A stretch of DNA of 64,000 nt from Candidatus Zixiibacteriota bacterium (lineage in GTDB: Bacteria; Zixibacteria; MSB-5A5; GN15; JAAZOE01), in the NCBI GenBank assembly GCA_036480375.1, contig JAZGGI010000050.1:1-64000 (forward strand), given 5' to 3'. Positions 18,803 to 27,369 of this stretch are shown in pieces (position 1 is the stretch's first letter; the number at the start of each line of letters is the position of its first letter). The notes under the pieces were generated by a model. The model was not told the origin of the DNA, did not search any database, and saw nothing but the letters and a program-made list of their open reading frames with translations. The position numbers and the translations under genes are program-made.

Positions 18803-19195
18803 ATGAATACAAAAAAAATCTTAGTTGTTGATGACGAACAAGTAATCAGATTAATGTTATCATCGCTTTTACGCAGATTAGGGTACAACGCCATTTTCTC
18901 CGAGAATGGTAAACAAGCAATTGAAATTTATAAGCAATATACTCTGGATATAGATATTGCTATAATCGATTTGCAGATGCCGGAAATGAACGGCTTTGAA
19001 ACTTTTGAACGGCTAAAGTCCATTGACCCGGATATTAAAGTCATTTTTTCCAGCGGTCGGATGGACGATCAATTGGATCGATTGGTTTGCGAGTCCGGCA
19101 GCGTTTGCCTGGCCAAACCTTATAAAATGGAACAATTGTCTCAAGCCCTGGAAGAATTGAGCGCATTTTCAAAATTCAGTATGAATGATGTGTAA
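18803..19195 (+). CDS. Single-domain response regulator (receiver only)
   Basis: 130 residues from the ATG at 18803, which follows a GTGGGGGG ribosome-binding tract; the in-frame GTG at 18791 lies within that tract. REC domain: acidic pair DD (10-11), phospho-acceptor Asp56 in AIIDLQMPEMNG, and Lys in LAKPYK. No output domain, so it probably works by protein contact or phosphotransfer. It is convergent with the hybrid kinase gene, with a 7-nt gap between stops, so it may belong to the same signalling locus. Confidence 0.85.
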   Translation: MNTKKILVVDDEQVIRLMLSSLLRRLGYNAIFSENGKQAIEIYKQYTLDIDIAIIDLQMPEMNGFETFERLKSIDPDIKVIFSSGRMDDQLDRLVCESGSVCLAKPYKMEQLSQALEELSAFSKFSMNDV

Positions 19196-19202
19196 TAATA
19201 AT

Positions 19203-20891
19203 TTATTTTGCGGTCGCAGTTTCTTTGTATGTAATTTCCCGATTGACAGGTAAAGATATTATAAAATTAGTACCCTGTCCCTGGATTGACTCCACCCTGA
19301 TTGAACCTTTATGCTTATCAATTATCCCCTTGCACACAACCAACCCGATTCCATGACCCGAATCCTTTGTCGTGAATTTTTCCTTAAATAATTTATCAAT
19401 CCGATCTTTGGGAATTCCGCAACCATGGTCCTTAATCGATATTTGGATTAAATCATCATTCGGTTGAGTCGCTGTAATATCAATCCTTTTTATCTCTGAT
19501 TCTGACGAAGCATCGGCCGCGTTATTAAGAAAATTATAAAGAACCTGTTCCAAAAGACTCGCATCTATTTCGGCTTCGAGGACATCAGAATCGGCGCTGA
19601 TTTCTATATCACATTCCCTGAATTTTTTCTGAGGGCGCAGGAAATCTACAATTCTATTCAATAAAGGGATGATATCAGTTACCTTAAAGACCGCCGATTT
19701 GCCGGAAGAATGATCCATGAGATTTTTGGTGAACTGACTGATTTTGTCAAGATGATCGTTTATTGACTCGGTAAATCTTTCCACTCCCTCAGTAATGCCC
19801 TTTTGGAGACGAACATCCATTAGTTGAAAATTGGCCATTACGACCCCGAGATAGTTATTCAGTTCATGACCGATCTCGGCAGACATTTGACCGCGGGTAG
19901 CCATTTTTTCCATTTGAATCGTCTGATCCTGCAAATATTCAAGATGCTTATAAGCTTCCCGGGACTCATCCAACAGCTGAAAATTCTCAAGCGATATGGC
20001 TAGCTGGCTGGCGATAAAATTGAGCAGCTGTGTGTCGGCGCCTTCGGTTTTCTCTCCCGTTCCGTGATTAAATAAAGTAAGATATCCCAGGATTTTCCCA
20101 CCGCGGTATAAGGGGACCAAAGTCGCTCCGCCGGTTGCAAAATATTTTTGAGGTAAGAAAATATCTTGATTGTTTTGGAATATTTTCGTGTCTCGTAAGG
20201 GATAATTCTCCGACGAATTGAGGTGAAGAGGCTCAGTAAATTGTTGAATAGTCTTGATATCTTCATCGGAACACTCGAAATCGACCGCTTCGGTGACGCC
20301 AACCTGATTGCCTTCCTGGGGCATAACCGTGATTTGGTTGCGTTTGCTATTAATATAGATTGCCATTCCGGCTATAGCTTTGCTTTGCACCATCGCGAAT
20401 GACAGTGATAGACCAAGCAATGATGCCAAATCACCGGAGGTGTACATTTGCCTGGATAAATCAGCGATCTTATTTAGCTCTTTGGATAATGCCGCCGAAG
20501 CGTCAGATTTCTTTTTCCCGACTGCCCGAGACATCGCCTGACGAATCTCAGATAATTCAAAAGGCTTCATTATATAATCATAGGCGCCTTCCTTAATAGC
20601 CTGCTTCGCGGTATCAAGATTCGCGTAACCAGTCATGAAAATGACGCCCACGGTAGGATTAATAAGTCGAATCTCACGAGCCAATTCAATTCCGTTCATT
20701 TCCGGCATACGGATATCGGTAAGCAAAAAGTCAAATTGCTGATTTTTCGTCAGCTTAATTGCTTCAGACGGCCTGAGAGTTGTCGTTATTTCGTAGCCTT
20801 CATCGGTCAAAGTATCCTCGACGAGACTGAGGACAATGTGTTCGTCGTCGACAACGAGTACGCTGGCGATTATATTGGCATAATCACTCAA
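19203..20891 (-). CDS. Hybrid receiver-GAF-histidine kinase
   Basis: 562 residues. TTG start with AAAGG 6 nt upstream and AGGAGG a little further; the gene overlaps the previous one by 8 nt. Receiver domain at residues 8-125 with Asp59 (LLTDIRMPEMNG) and KPFE. A GAF-like region follows (about 150-310), then a HisKA-type helix with the His in EIGHELNNYLGV, and a HATPase_c domain with NFLNNAADAS (N box), DHGCGIP (G1) and GHGIGLVVCKGI (G2). No membrane segments. The N-terminal receiver suggests it takes signal from the upstream kinase. Last gene of the five-gene locus. Confidence 0.88.
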   Translation of the reverse strand: MSDYANIIASVLVVDDEHIVLSLVEDTLTDEGYEITTTLRPSEAIKLTKNQQFDFLLTDIRMPEMNGIELAREIRLINPTVGVIFMTGYANLDTAKQAIKEGAYDYIMKPFELSEIRQAMSRAVGKKKSDASAALSKELNKIADLSRQMYTSGDLASLLGLSLSFAMVQSKAIAGMAIYINSKRNQITVMPQEGNQVGVTEAVDFECSDEDIKTIQQFTEPLHLNSSENYPLRDTKIFQNNQDIFLPQKYFATGGATLVPLYRGGKILGYLTLFNHGTGEKTEGADTQLLNFIASQLAISLENFQLLDESREAYKHLEYLQDQTIQMEKMATRGQMSAEIGHELNNYLGVVMANFQLMDVRLQKGITEGVERFTESINDHLDKISQFTKNLMDHSSGKSAVFKVTDIIPLLNRIVDFLRPQKKFRECDIEISADSDVLEAEIDASLLEQVLYNFLNNAADASSESEIKRIDITATQPNDDLIQISIKDHGCGIPKDRIDKLFKEKFTTKDSGHGIGLVVCKGIIDKHKGSIRVESIQGQGTNFIISLPVNREITYKETATAK

Positions 20892-21294
20892 TTGGAACCT
20901 TTCCTCCTGGGCAAATTTGGGAAATTACCTGCCTTAACTCATCCAGATCGAACGGCTTTTGCAGACAACACAAAGCTCCTTCCACGGTTGCGCTGGCGGC
21001 TAATTTATCGGGAAAACTGTCGGTCAGGACAACCTTTGAATGAGGCTTGATAACCATGAGTTCCCGAACCACTTCCAATCCATTTTTGCGAGGCATATGC
21101 ACGTCAGAAATAATTAGGTCGTAATCCTGATCGACGGCTTGATTCAAACCGATCTCTCCGTTTTCCGCTGTATCAACCCGGTATCCGTCATCGGATAAAA
21201 TATCTAAAAGAAGATTTCTCATTATCGGCGAATCATCGATAACAAGAATTCTCAAGTCGTTAGTACCCGATGAATTTTCTTTTTGCCGACCCAT
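20884..21294 (-). CDS. Single-domain response regulator
   Basis: 136 residues from the ATG at 21294, supported by GAAGG 6 nt upstream; a GTG at 21312 is less likely. Receiver domain with DD (20-21), Asp64 in LIISDVHMPRKNG, Thr in VVLTDSFP and Lys in LQKPFDL. No output domain. It begins 2 nt after the stop of the preceding receiver and overlaps the following hybrid kinase, so it is part of a tightly coupled operon. Confidence 0.86.
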   Translation of the reverse strand: MGRQKENSSGTNDLRILVIDDSPIMRNLLLDILSDDGYRVDTAENGEIGLNQAVDQDYDLIISDVHMPRKNGLEVVRELMVIKPHSKVVLTDSFPDKLAASATVEGALCCLQKPFDLDELRQVISQICPGGKVPIE

Positions 21295-21296
21295 AA

Positions 21297-21659
21297 TCAA
21301 CCTTCGAGACACCTTCTCACTTCGTCACGTAATTGGACGATAGTAAAGGGTTTTGACAAAAAGCCAATGGCCCCCAATCGAACACATTCATTGGCGATAT
21401 TCAATGATGTATATCCCGTTATTACTATTACCGGCAAATCTGTATTATACTCCTTCGCGAACCTTATGACTTCCTCACCACCCTTGTTGGGCATTTTGAT
21501 GTCGGTTATAATTAGATCAGGATTGATAGAAGGTATTTTATCAATTGCGTCCTGTCCATCGAAAGCCTGATCAATATTATAATCCTCAAGCACTTCAGCG
21601 ACAAAATCACGAATTATGGCTTCATCGTCTACGACAAGAATTCGAGCCGCATTATTCAT
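21297..21659 (-). CDS. Single-domain response regulator
   Basis: 120 residues, a complete receiver domain: DD (11-12), Asp53 in LIITDIKMPNKGG, Thr in VIVITGYTS and Lys in LSKPFTI. It starts 5 nt after the sensor kinase stop, so it is the likely direct partner of that kinase. The lack of an output domain means transcriptional output, if any, lies elsewhere. Confidence 0.87.
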   Translation of the reverse strand: MNNAARILVVDDEAIIRDFVAEVLEDYNIDQAFDGQDAIDKIPSINPDLIITDIKMPNKGGEEVIRFAKEYNTDLPVIVITGYTSLNIANECVRLGAIGFLSKPFTIVQLRDEVRRCLEG

Positions 21660-21664
21660 TGGAG

Positions 21665-23326
21665 TTAGCTTTCTTTAACGTCTTTTTTCAAGTCGCTATT
21701 ATTTTTATCGGGTATCGGCGGTTTTTTCTCAAGCGGTAGAATTATGGTGAATGTTGTCCCGCAATCTTCAATCGAATCAACTTTTATCTCTCCGCCGTGC
21801 TCGCGAATTATTCCATAACTTACCGATAAACCTAAGCCGGTTCCCTGTCCGATGGACTTTGTCGTGAAGAACGGCTCAAATATGTTTTTCTGTATTTCGG
21901 CCGGGATACCGACTCCATCATCGGCAAAACTTATTTCTACCGCTCCTGAAAACTCTCCCAGGCTGGGTGAGTGACGAGTAGTAATCAAAAGGTTACCTCC
22001 ATTTTCCATAGCATGGAGGGCGTTAATGATAATATTTGTAAATACCTGCTGAAGCATTCCGGTATTACCCATGACAGTAGGAATATTGTCAGGCAGGTCG
22101 GTTACCAGATTTATTTTATGCATCGAAAGTTGATGCTCAATAAGGGTGATAGTCTCTAACAAAGTATTATTAATATCAGCCTCGGATTTTTCGAATTTTG
22201 AGGCTGACCGTGAAAACTTCAGTAGATTCTGAACGATTGTTTTACAGCGCCTGGTCTGGGTTTCAATATCTCGTAAGTGTTTCTTATACGAATTAAAATC
22301 CTTTTCGGTAACCTCAGAAAAAGGCTTACGATTCATTTTTTCCAAAGTATATTGACTGTAACCCAGAATTCCCCCCAGAGGATTATTTAATTCGTGCGCC
22401 ACGCCGGCCGAAAGCTGACCAACGGCGGCCATTTTTTCGGTTTGGATGAGATGAGATTGAGCCTCTTCCAGTTCACGCGTTCTTTCTATTATTTTTTCTT
22501 CCAAAGTGCGGTTATATTCTTCAATTTCCTGTCGGGATTCTTTTAGCGACTCGACCATAACATCAAATGAGATCGCCAATTGACCGATCTCATCAAACCG
22601 CTTGATTTCCGTCCTGAGCGATAAATCACCCTGGGCGATTTTTTCCGCAGCCGCAGCTAACTGTTCGATCGGTTTAGTAATTAAATTAACAAACCCAAAC
22701 GTAAGAAGTATCGTCGCCGAAATTACCAGAAGAATAATTATGATTGCGCCGCGCACATGATTGTCCGCCTCGGCCATTGTATTAGAAACGGATACTCCCA
22801 GACGAACATTACCGATTACCTCGGTAATTACATGACCCCGGGATTTGCCAATAGTACCCAGGGTTTCGCGCGAAACAATGCTGCGAGTTGTTACTACCGG
22901 ATGACATAATTCGTAATAATAATCTTCACCGCTCTCATGAAATAATTTCCTGACCGCCATTGAATCTTCTTGAATTATAATGGGAAGATCGGCAGGTATC
23001 TCGATATCCATTTTTGATTTCTGGGCTAATATGTCGCCGTTTAGATTTTGCACGACAATATAGGTAATATCCTGTTCCTGGACGGTAGCGTCTATAAGCT
23101 CCATTAGAACCATTTCATTTTCAATAAATGTACCATATTCACAGTTAGCGGCCAGAACAGCAATAAGGGCTGAACCCTTATCGATCAATCCCTCTTCGGC
23201 CGATTGAATCTGAGTCGAAATTAAATAATAAGATACCGAAAATCCGCTGGCGATAATCAGAAGCGAAATAGTCAGGATAAATTTCAACCGCAGCGTGAGG
23301 TTTTTGAATTTGCCCAGGAGACTCAT
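21665..23326 (-). CDS. Membrane sensor histidine kinase with HAMP domain
   Basis: 553 residues, ATG after AAGGAGG. Membrane helix at about 16-36, periplasmic sensor domain 40-190 (dCache/sCache-like size), second helix 192-214, HAMP 215-265, coiled coil 265-295, HisKA with His311 in VAHELNNPLGG, and HATPase_c with NIIINALHAM (N box), DDGVGIP (G1), FEPFFTTK and GTGLGLSVSYGI (G2). The start overlaps the stop of the upstream binding-protein gene (ATGA), which points to that protein as its ligand-delivery partner. Not fused to a receiver. Confidence 0.92.
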   Translation of the reverse strand: MSLLGKFKNLTLRLKFILTISLLIIASGFSVSYYLISTQIQSAEEGLIDKGSALIAVLAANCEYGTFIENEMVLMELIDATVQEQDITYIVVQNLNGDILAQKSKMDIEIPADLPIIIQEDSMAVRKLFHESGEDYYYELCHPVVTTRSIVSRETLGTIGKSRGHVITEVIGNVRLGVSVSNTMAEADNHVRGAIIIILLVISATILLTFGFVNLITKPIEQLAAAAEKIAQGDLSLRTEIKRFDEIGQLAISFDVMVESLKESRQEIEEYNRTLEEKIIERTRELEEAQSHLIQTEKMAAVGQLSAGVAHELNNPLGGILGYSQYTLEKMNRKPFSEVTEKDFNSYKKHLRDIETQTRRCKTIVQNLLKFSRSASKFEKSEADINNTLLETITLIEHQLSMHKINLVTDLPDNIPTVMGNTGMLQQVFTNIIINALHAMENGGNLLITTRHSPSLGEFSGAVEISFADDGVGIPAEIQKNIFEPFFTTKSIGQGTGLGLSVSYGIIREHGGEIKVDSIEDCGTTFTIILPLEKKPPIPDKNNSDLKKDVKES

Positions 23327-24318
23327 TTTATGACCTCCTTGGCAATCGCCAGCAATTCTTCAGGAATCTGAAGACTGATTAACTTGGCGGTTTTTTCGTT
23401 ATACTTGAAATATATTACGCCTGCGCCCGGTGTTGAAACCGGAATTTTTGAAGGATGTTTTCCCTCCAATACCTTAACCGCTGTTTCACCCGTTTGACGC
23501 CCAATATCCTTAAAATCGAAATCTAATGTAAACAGACCACCCGCCTCAACCAGTGCCCGAGAAAATCCCATTAGCGGAATTCTATGACGCAACGTCTGGA
23601 GAATAATATGCTGTGTAGATTGTTGCGTAAATATTTTTTGATCGGCAACTGTCCAAAAGGCATCAACAACAGCGCACAATGAATCTAAAGTTCTGGGTAT
23701 CTCCCGCTCTGATTCTATTCTTAAAGCCACTAACTCAATCCCCAGTTGCTTGGCCGCAATCTGTGCCGGACGTATCAAGTTCTCGGTTTCATCCGAGTAA
23801 ATAACTCCCATCGTTTTAATCCGTCCGACAACTTTTTGGAAATACTTGAATTGTATATCGGGCGGAACATCCAGAGCGGCGCCGCTTATATTCCCTCCAG
23901 GGCGATTCATAGATGAGATGAATCCCGAGGCCGCGGGATTCATAACTGTTGCGAATATAATGGGCTTATTGGGAAAAAATCTCGATGTCATCAAAGTCGC
24001 GAATGATCCGATGGTAATTAATAGATCCGGATCAAACGAACTGATTTCATTCATTAATGTCGCATCTGCGGATTGTTCTCCAGTAAGAATAGCGTTTTTA
24101 TATAAGATTTCAAAGTCTGAACGGTCCAGAGGTTTTTTTAACCCTCTAATAGTTCTTTGAGTGGAAGGATCATCGTCAATGCAGATAATGGCGATTTTTT
24201 TTGCCTTGGATGCAGAGATCGAATCTGTGTAAATCCCCGGCAAAAAAAGAATCAATATTACAAAAAGAGCTGCCGGTCCAACGGTAAATTGCTTTATTCC
24301 CCGGACAATTAAATGCAT
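23323..24318 (-). CDS. ABC_sub_bind-family periplasmic binding protein
   Basis: 331 residues with an N-terminal hydrophobic signal or anchor (TVGPAALFVILILFLPG). The two-lobed fold of the ABC-substrate-binding family (PF04392 type) is indicated by KKIAIICIDDDPS, PDLLITIGSFATLMT, KPIIFATVMNPAASGF, PGGNISGAALDVPP, RIKTMGVIYSDE and FTLDFDFKDIGRQTGETAV. No ABC permease or ATPase gene is adjacent; the next gene is a sensor kinase with a 4-nt overlap. It is therefore likely a sensory binding protein rather than a transporter part. Ligand unknown; family members are often linked to aromatic or amino-acid compounds. Confidence 0.85.
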   Translation of the reverse strand: MHLIVRGIKQFTVGPAALFVILILFLPGIYTDSISASKAKKIAIICIDDDPSTQRTIRGLKKPLDRSDFEILYKNAILTGEQSADATLMNEISSFDPDLLITIGSFATLMTSRFFPNKPIIFATVMNPAASGFISSMNRPGGNISGAALDVPPDIQFKYFQKVVGRIKTMGVIYSDETENLIRPAQIAAKQLGIELVALRIESEREIPRTLDSLCAVVDAFWTVADQKIFTQQSTQHIILQTLRHRIPLMGFSRALVEAGGLFTLDFDFKDIGRQTGETAVKVLEGKHPSKIPVSTPGAGVIYFKYNEKTAKLISLQIPEELLAIAKEVIK

Positions 24319-24681
24319 ATCCGCCTATTATTTTTTTCGTCAAGATGCTAATCTATTGTGTTCCTGCCGGATGAATCTAATGGCATACAGATGTGATACC
24401 GGCTGCACCATACTATTTCCAGTATCGGACGCCTTCTAAAAATCTTAACCGGAGCAAGCCCGGATTAAATAATCCGATTATACGAATAAATATAATTAAA
24501 AATATATTTATAAAGAGGACCGATTAGATCGAAAATAAAAAAATGTCTAAGAGCTTTCTCTAAAGGAAAGAACAGGATTTCCGATACCTTATTAAGACAT
24601 ATATATCTAAAAGCGTACTGAAAAATGTCCAATTATGAATACTTCCTTTCGAAGTATTCATGCAAAACGAAGGAGTCGGGC
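24319..24681. other. Intergenic region upstream of the TonB receptor operon
   Basis: AT-rich divergent region between the binding-protein gene and the TonB receptor. No gene seen. It holds the leader hairpin at 24635-24661 and AT-rich tracts (24480-24520) that could house promoters. No convincing sigma-70 pair could be fixed by eye. Confidence 0.4.
24635..24661 (+). promoter_or_regulatory. Perfect leader hairpin just upstream of the TonB receptor ribosome-binding site
   Basis: Arms ATGAATACTTC and GAAGTATTCAT (11 bp, no mismatch) around a 5-nt loop. The AAGGAG ribosome-binding site lies at 24670-24675 and the TTG start at 24682. The position in the presumed leader suggests mRNA stabilisation or control of translation. 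Confidence 0.5.
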
Positions 24682-27345
24682 TTGTTGGCGTTAAACAAAG
24701 CGGCCAGGCTAATCATCCTGTTAAGTTTTCTTATCCTGCTATGCGTCTCTAACGCATTGGGGAGCACTACAGGGAAGATTGCCGGAATAGTTGCTAATGC
24801 AGAAACGGGGGAAGAATTAAAAGGGGCTACTATCCGAGTTCAGGGAACTCGGATAGCGACAATGACTGACCCGGATGGGGAGTTTTATATCATCAATCTG
24901 CCGGTTGGTGTTTATACGTTGGATATTTCGATACTCGGCTATGAATCCGCGATTGTCCAGCAAGTCAGAGTTCTAATGGATCTGACTACGCCGGTTGAAA
25001 TTAATCTGAATATCAGTCCGGTTGATTTAAATAAGTCAGTGACTGTTTATGCCAAACGTCCACTAATACAGCGCGATAAAACTTCATCCGGGGCGATTGT
25101 CACTCGCGATGATATCATGGTTCTGGCCGACGCCAGAAACGTCAGCAGTATCATCTCAAATATGAGTGGGGCGGTTGTCGGCGGCGACAACGCAATTCAT
25201 GTTCGAGGAGGACGCTGGGGAACCCTATCGTATTTCTTTGACGGATTCTCGATTCAGGATCCTTTTTACTCTACAATGGGAATGAGAATAGTCCCCGATG
25301 CCCTGGAAGAACTTTCCTTGACTTCAGGCGGCCTGGCCCCCGAATACGGGGAAGCCCTGGCGGGTGTGGTTAATGCCATTACTCGTGAAGGGACTGATGA
25401 ATTTCGAGGGCGCCTAAAAATCTTTGACGGAGCTTCACACCGATACGATGTTTATACGGGTGATTTCAGTGGTTTGGAACGAATAAACAATCACAGCATC
25501 TCCCTTGATTTATCAGGACCTATTGGCAACTTTGGCGGGCGCACCGCGACATTTTTTACAGCCCTGGAATATGAACGCGACGACGGATATCTGCCTCATA
25601 ATCGATACAAATCATATTCCGGCGTTGGCAAAATCGTCGCTTATCCAACCGACAAAACAAAATTGACTTTTAATGGCGCCTATTATACTTCAAATGAACA
25701 AAGGTACGATCACCGAGATAACAATCTCATGTCCTATGATTTCAATCTCGACGGTTCCGGTAAATACGAGGATAAATCATATCTGTTCGGGATTAAATTT
25801 GACTATAACAAATCAAGCAATACGGTGTACTCATTCAAAGCCAATAAATTCCGGACTGAACGCAAACTGGCTCCTGAACATCTCTTTGATCTATACTGGA
25901 AAGATTGGCCGGGATACCGCGAAGATGAAAACGGAGATTATAACGGCACTATTCAGGATTCAAACTACGTTCGTTCTCCGGAATACTATTACTGGGGTTA
26001 CACCACCGGCGACGATTTTTTCCCGGTTTACAAGGAACGCTGGTCAGCCTATTCGGGTGCCAGTTTCTCGTTGCTGTCGCAACTTGATAAATTCCATCAA
26101 TTGAAATTCGGCTGGGATTTGCGTCATTATGAACTCCATTGGGATAGTCGCCAGTTTTTCAATGCCATGCCTTACGGCGAAACATATACCGCATTTCCCT
26201 GGATCGGAGCCGCCTACCTTCAGGATAAAATCGAACTTAATGACTTGATTGTTAACATTGGCATGAGGTTTGATTATCTTAATTCCGATGCAAAATACTG
26301 GAACGACCCGATTGAACACGATTTCAAGAAGAACGCAAAAGCCAAATATCAAGTCTCACCACGACTGGGTATTTCACATCCGGTCAGCGAAAATTCGGTT
26401 CTCCATTTCAATTACGGCTACCTGTTCCAGCCTCCTCAGGGCGTGATAATGTACACCAACCTGAAAGGCGAACTGGATAGCGGATTTCCGCTTTTCGGTA
26501 ATCCCGATTTAAAGGCTGAAAAAAGTATTTATTACGAACTGGGCTTGGCTCAATTATTAAATGAAAACATCAGAATGCAGGTGACAACTTACTATAAAGA
26601 TATTAGCAATATGGTCGGCGCGCGGGAAGTCGTTGACGGCATAAATAATTATACCGTCTATACCAATTCCGATTACGGCTCAACTAAAGGGGTTGATCTA
26701 ATTTTGGAGACAACCAATCAGAAATTATTTAATTGGTCTCTAAATTACTCCTACATGATCGCCCGTGGTAACGCTTCCGATCCTAATGATTGGTATTACA
26801 ATTATTACACAATCCCCAATGTGGATGATAGACTCGAAATTCCAACTCGCGAATATCCGCTGGCGTATGATCAACGACACAGTCTGTCGGCTGTTATCGA
26901 TTTCCGAGTTCCCAGATTTGAAAAACTGCGAGTATTGGGTAAAGAATTGCCGTCCGCCTGGGGAATTAATCTGCTGGCGCGTTATGGGTCAGGATTGGCT
27001 TATACAAGAACCGATAAAAACGGGCGACCGGTTGGATCACTCAACGATGAAAGACTTTCCTCAACCATCAGATTTGATTCCCGTTTTAATAAAGATTTCT
27101 TTCTGACCGACAACAATGACAGCTATTTGACCCTGTATGTCGAAGTCGTCAATATGTTCAACAGAAAAAACGTTCGACGAGTTTATACTTCAACTGGAAA
27201 ACCGGATGACGATGGTTATGAAGTTCTGAATGTATTGAGTGCGACTTATGAGGAGGAAGTGCTTTATCATAGCCTTTTGGAAAGAGATCCCCAGAACTAC
27301 GAGCCGCCGAGACAATTACGGTTTGGCTTGGAGATTAATTTTTAA
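24682..27345 (+). CDS. TonB-dependent outer-membrane receptor with carboxypeptidase-like N-terminal domain
   Basis: 887 residues from a TTG at 24682 preceded by AAGGAG at 6 nt; an upstream ATG at 24625 lacks such a site and reads through the leader hairpin. Signal peptide (ARLIILLSFLILLCVSNALG), then a CarboxypepD_reg-like beta-sandwich (GKIAGIVANAETGEELKGAT, about residues 28-110), a plug domain (DDIMVLADARNVSSIISNMS, IHVRGGRWGTLSYFFDG), and a 22-strand-type barrel ending LRFGLEINF with terminal Phe. Imports or binds an unknown ligand in a TonB- or gliding-type system. First of three genes with the sorting-domain protein and the PorV-like protein. Confidence 0.9.
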   Translation: MLALNKAARLIILLSFLILLCVSNALGSTTGKIAGIVANAETGEELKGATIRVQGTRIATMTDPDGEFYIINLPVGVYTLDISILGYESAIVQQVRVLMDLTTPVEINLNISPVDLNKSVTVYAKRPLIQRDKTSSGAIVTRDDIMVLADARNVSSIISNMSGAVVGGDNAIHVRGGRWGTLSYFFDGFSIQDPFYSTMGMRIVPDALEELSLTSGGLAPEYGEALAGVVNAITREGTDEFRGRLKIFDGASHRYDVYTGDFSGLERINNHSISLDLSGPIGNFGGRTATFFTALEYERDDGYLPHNRYKSYSGVGKIVAYPTDKTKLTFNGAYYTSNEQRYDHRDNNLMSYDFNLDGSGKYEDKSYLFGIKFDYNKSSNTVYSFKANKFRTERKLAPEHLFDLYWKDWPGYREDENGDYNGTIQDSNYVRSPEYYYWGYTTGDDFFPVYKERWSAYSGASFSLLSQLDKFHQLKFGWDLRHYELHWDSRQFFNAMPYGETYTAFPWIGAAYLQDKIELNDLIVNIGMRFDYLNSDAKYWNDPIEHDFKKNAKAKYQVSPRLGISHPVSENSVLHFNYGYLFQPPQGVIMYTNLKGELDSGFPLFGNPDLKAEKSIYYELGLAQLLNENIRMQVTTYYKDISNMVGAREVVDGINNYTVYTNSDYGSTKGVDLILETTNQKLFNWSLNYSYMIARGNASDPNDWYYNYYTIPNVDDRLEIPTREYPLAYDQRHSLSAVIDFRVPRFEKLRVLGKELPSAWGINLLARYGSGLAYTRTDKNGRPVGSLNDERLSSTIRFDSRFNKDFFLTDNNDSYLTLYVEVVNMFNRKNVRRVYTSTGKPDDDGYEVLNVLSATYEEEVLYHSLLERDPQNYEPPRQLRFGLEINF

Positions 27346-27369
27346 TGGATGAAACTAACGAGGATAAAA

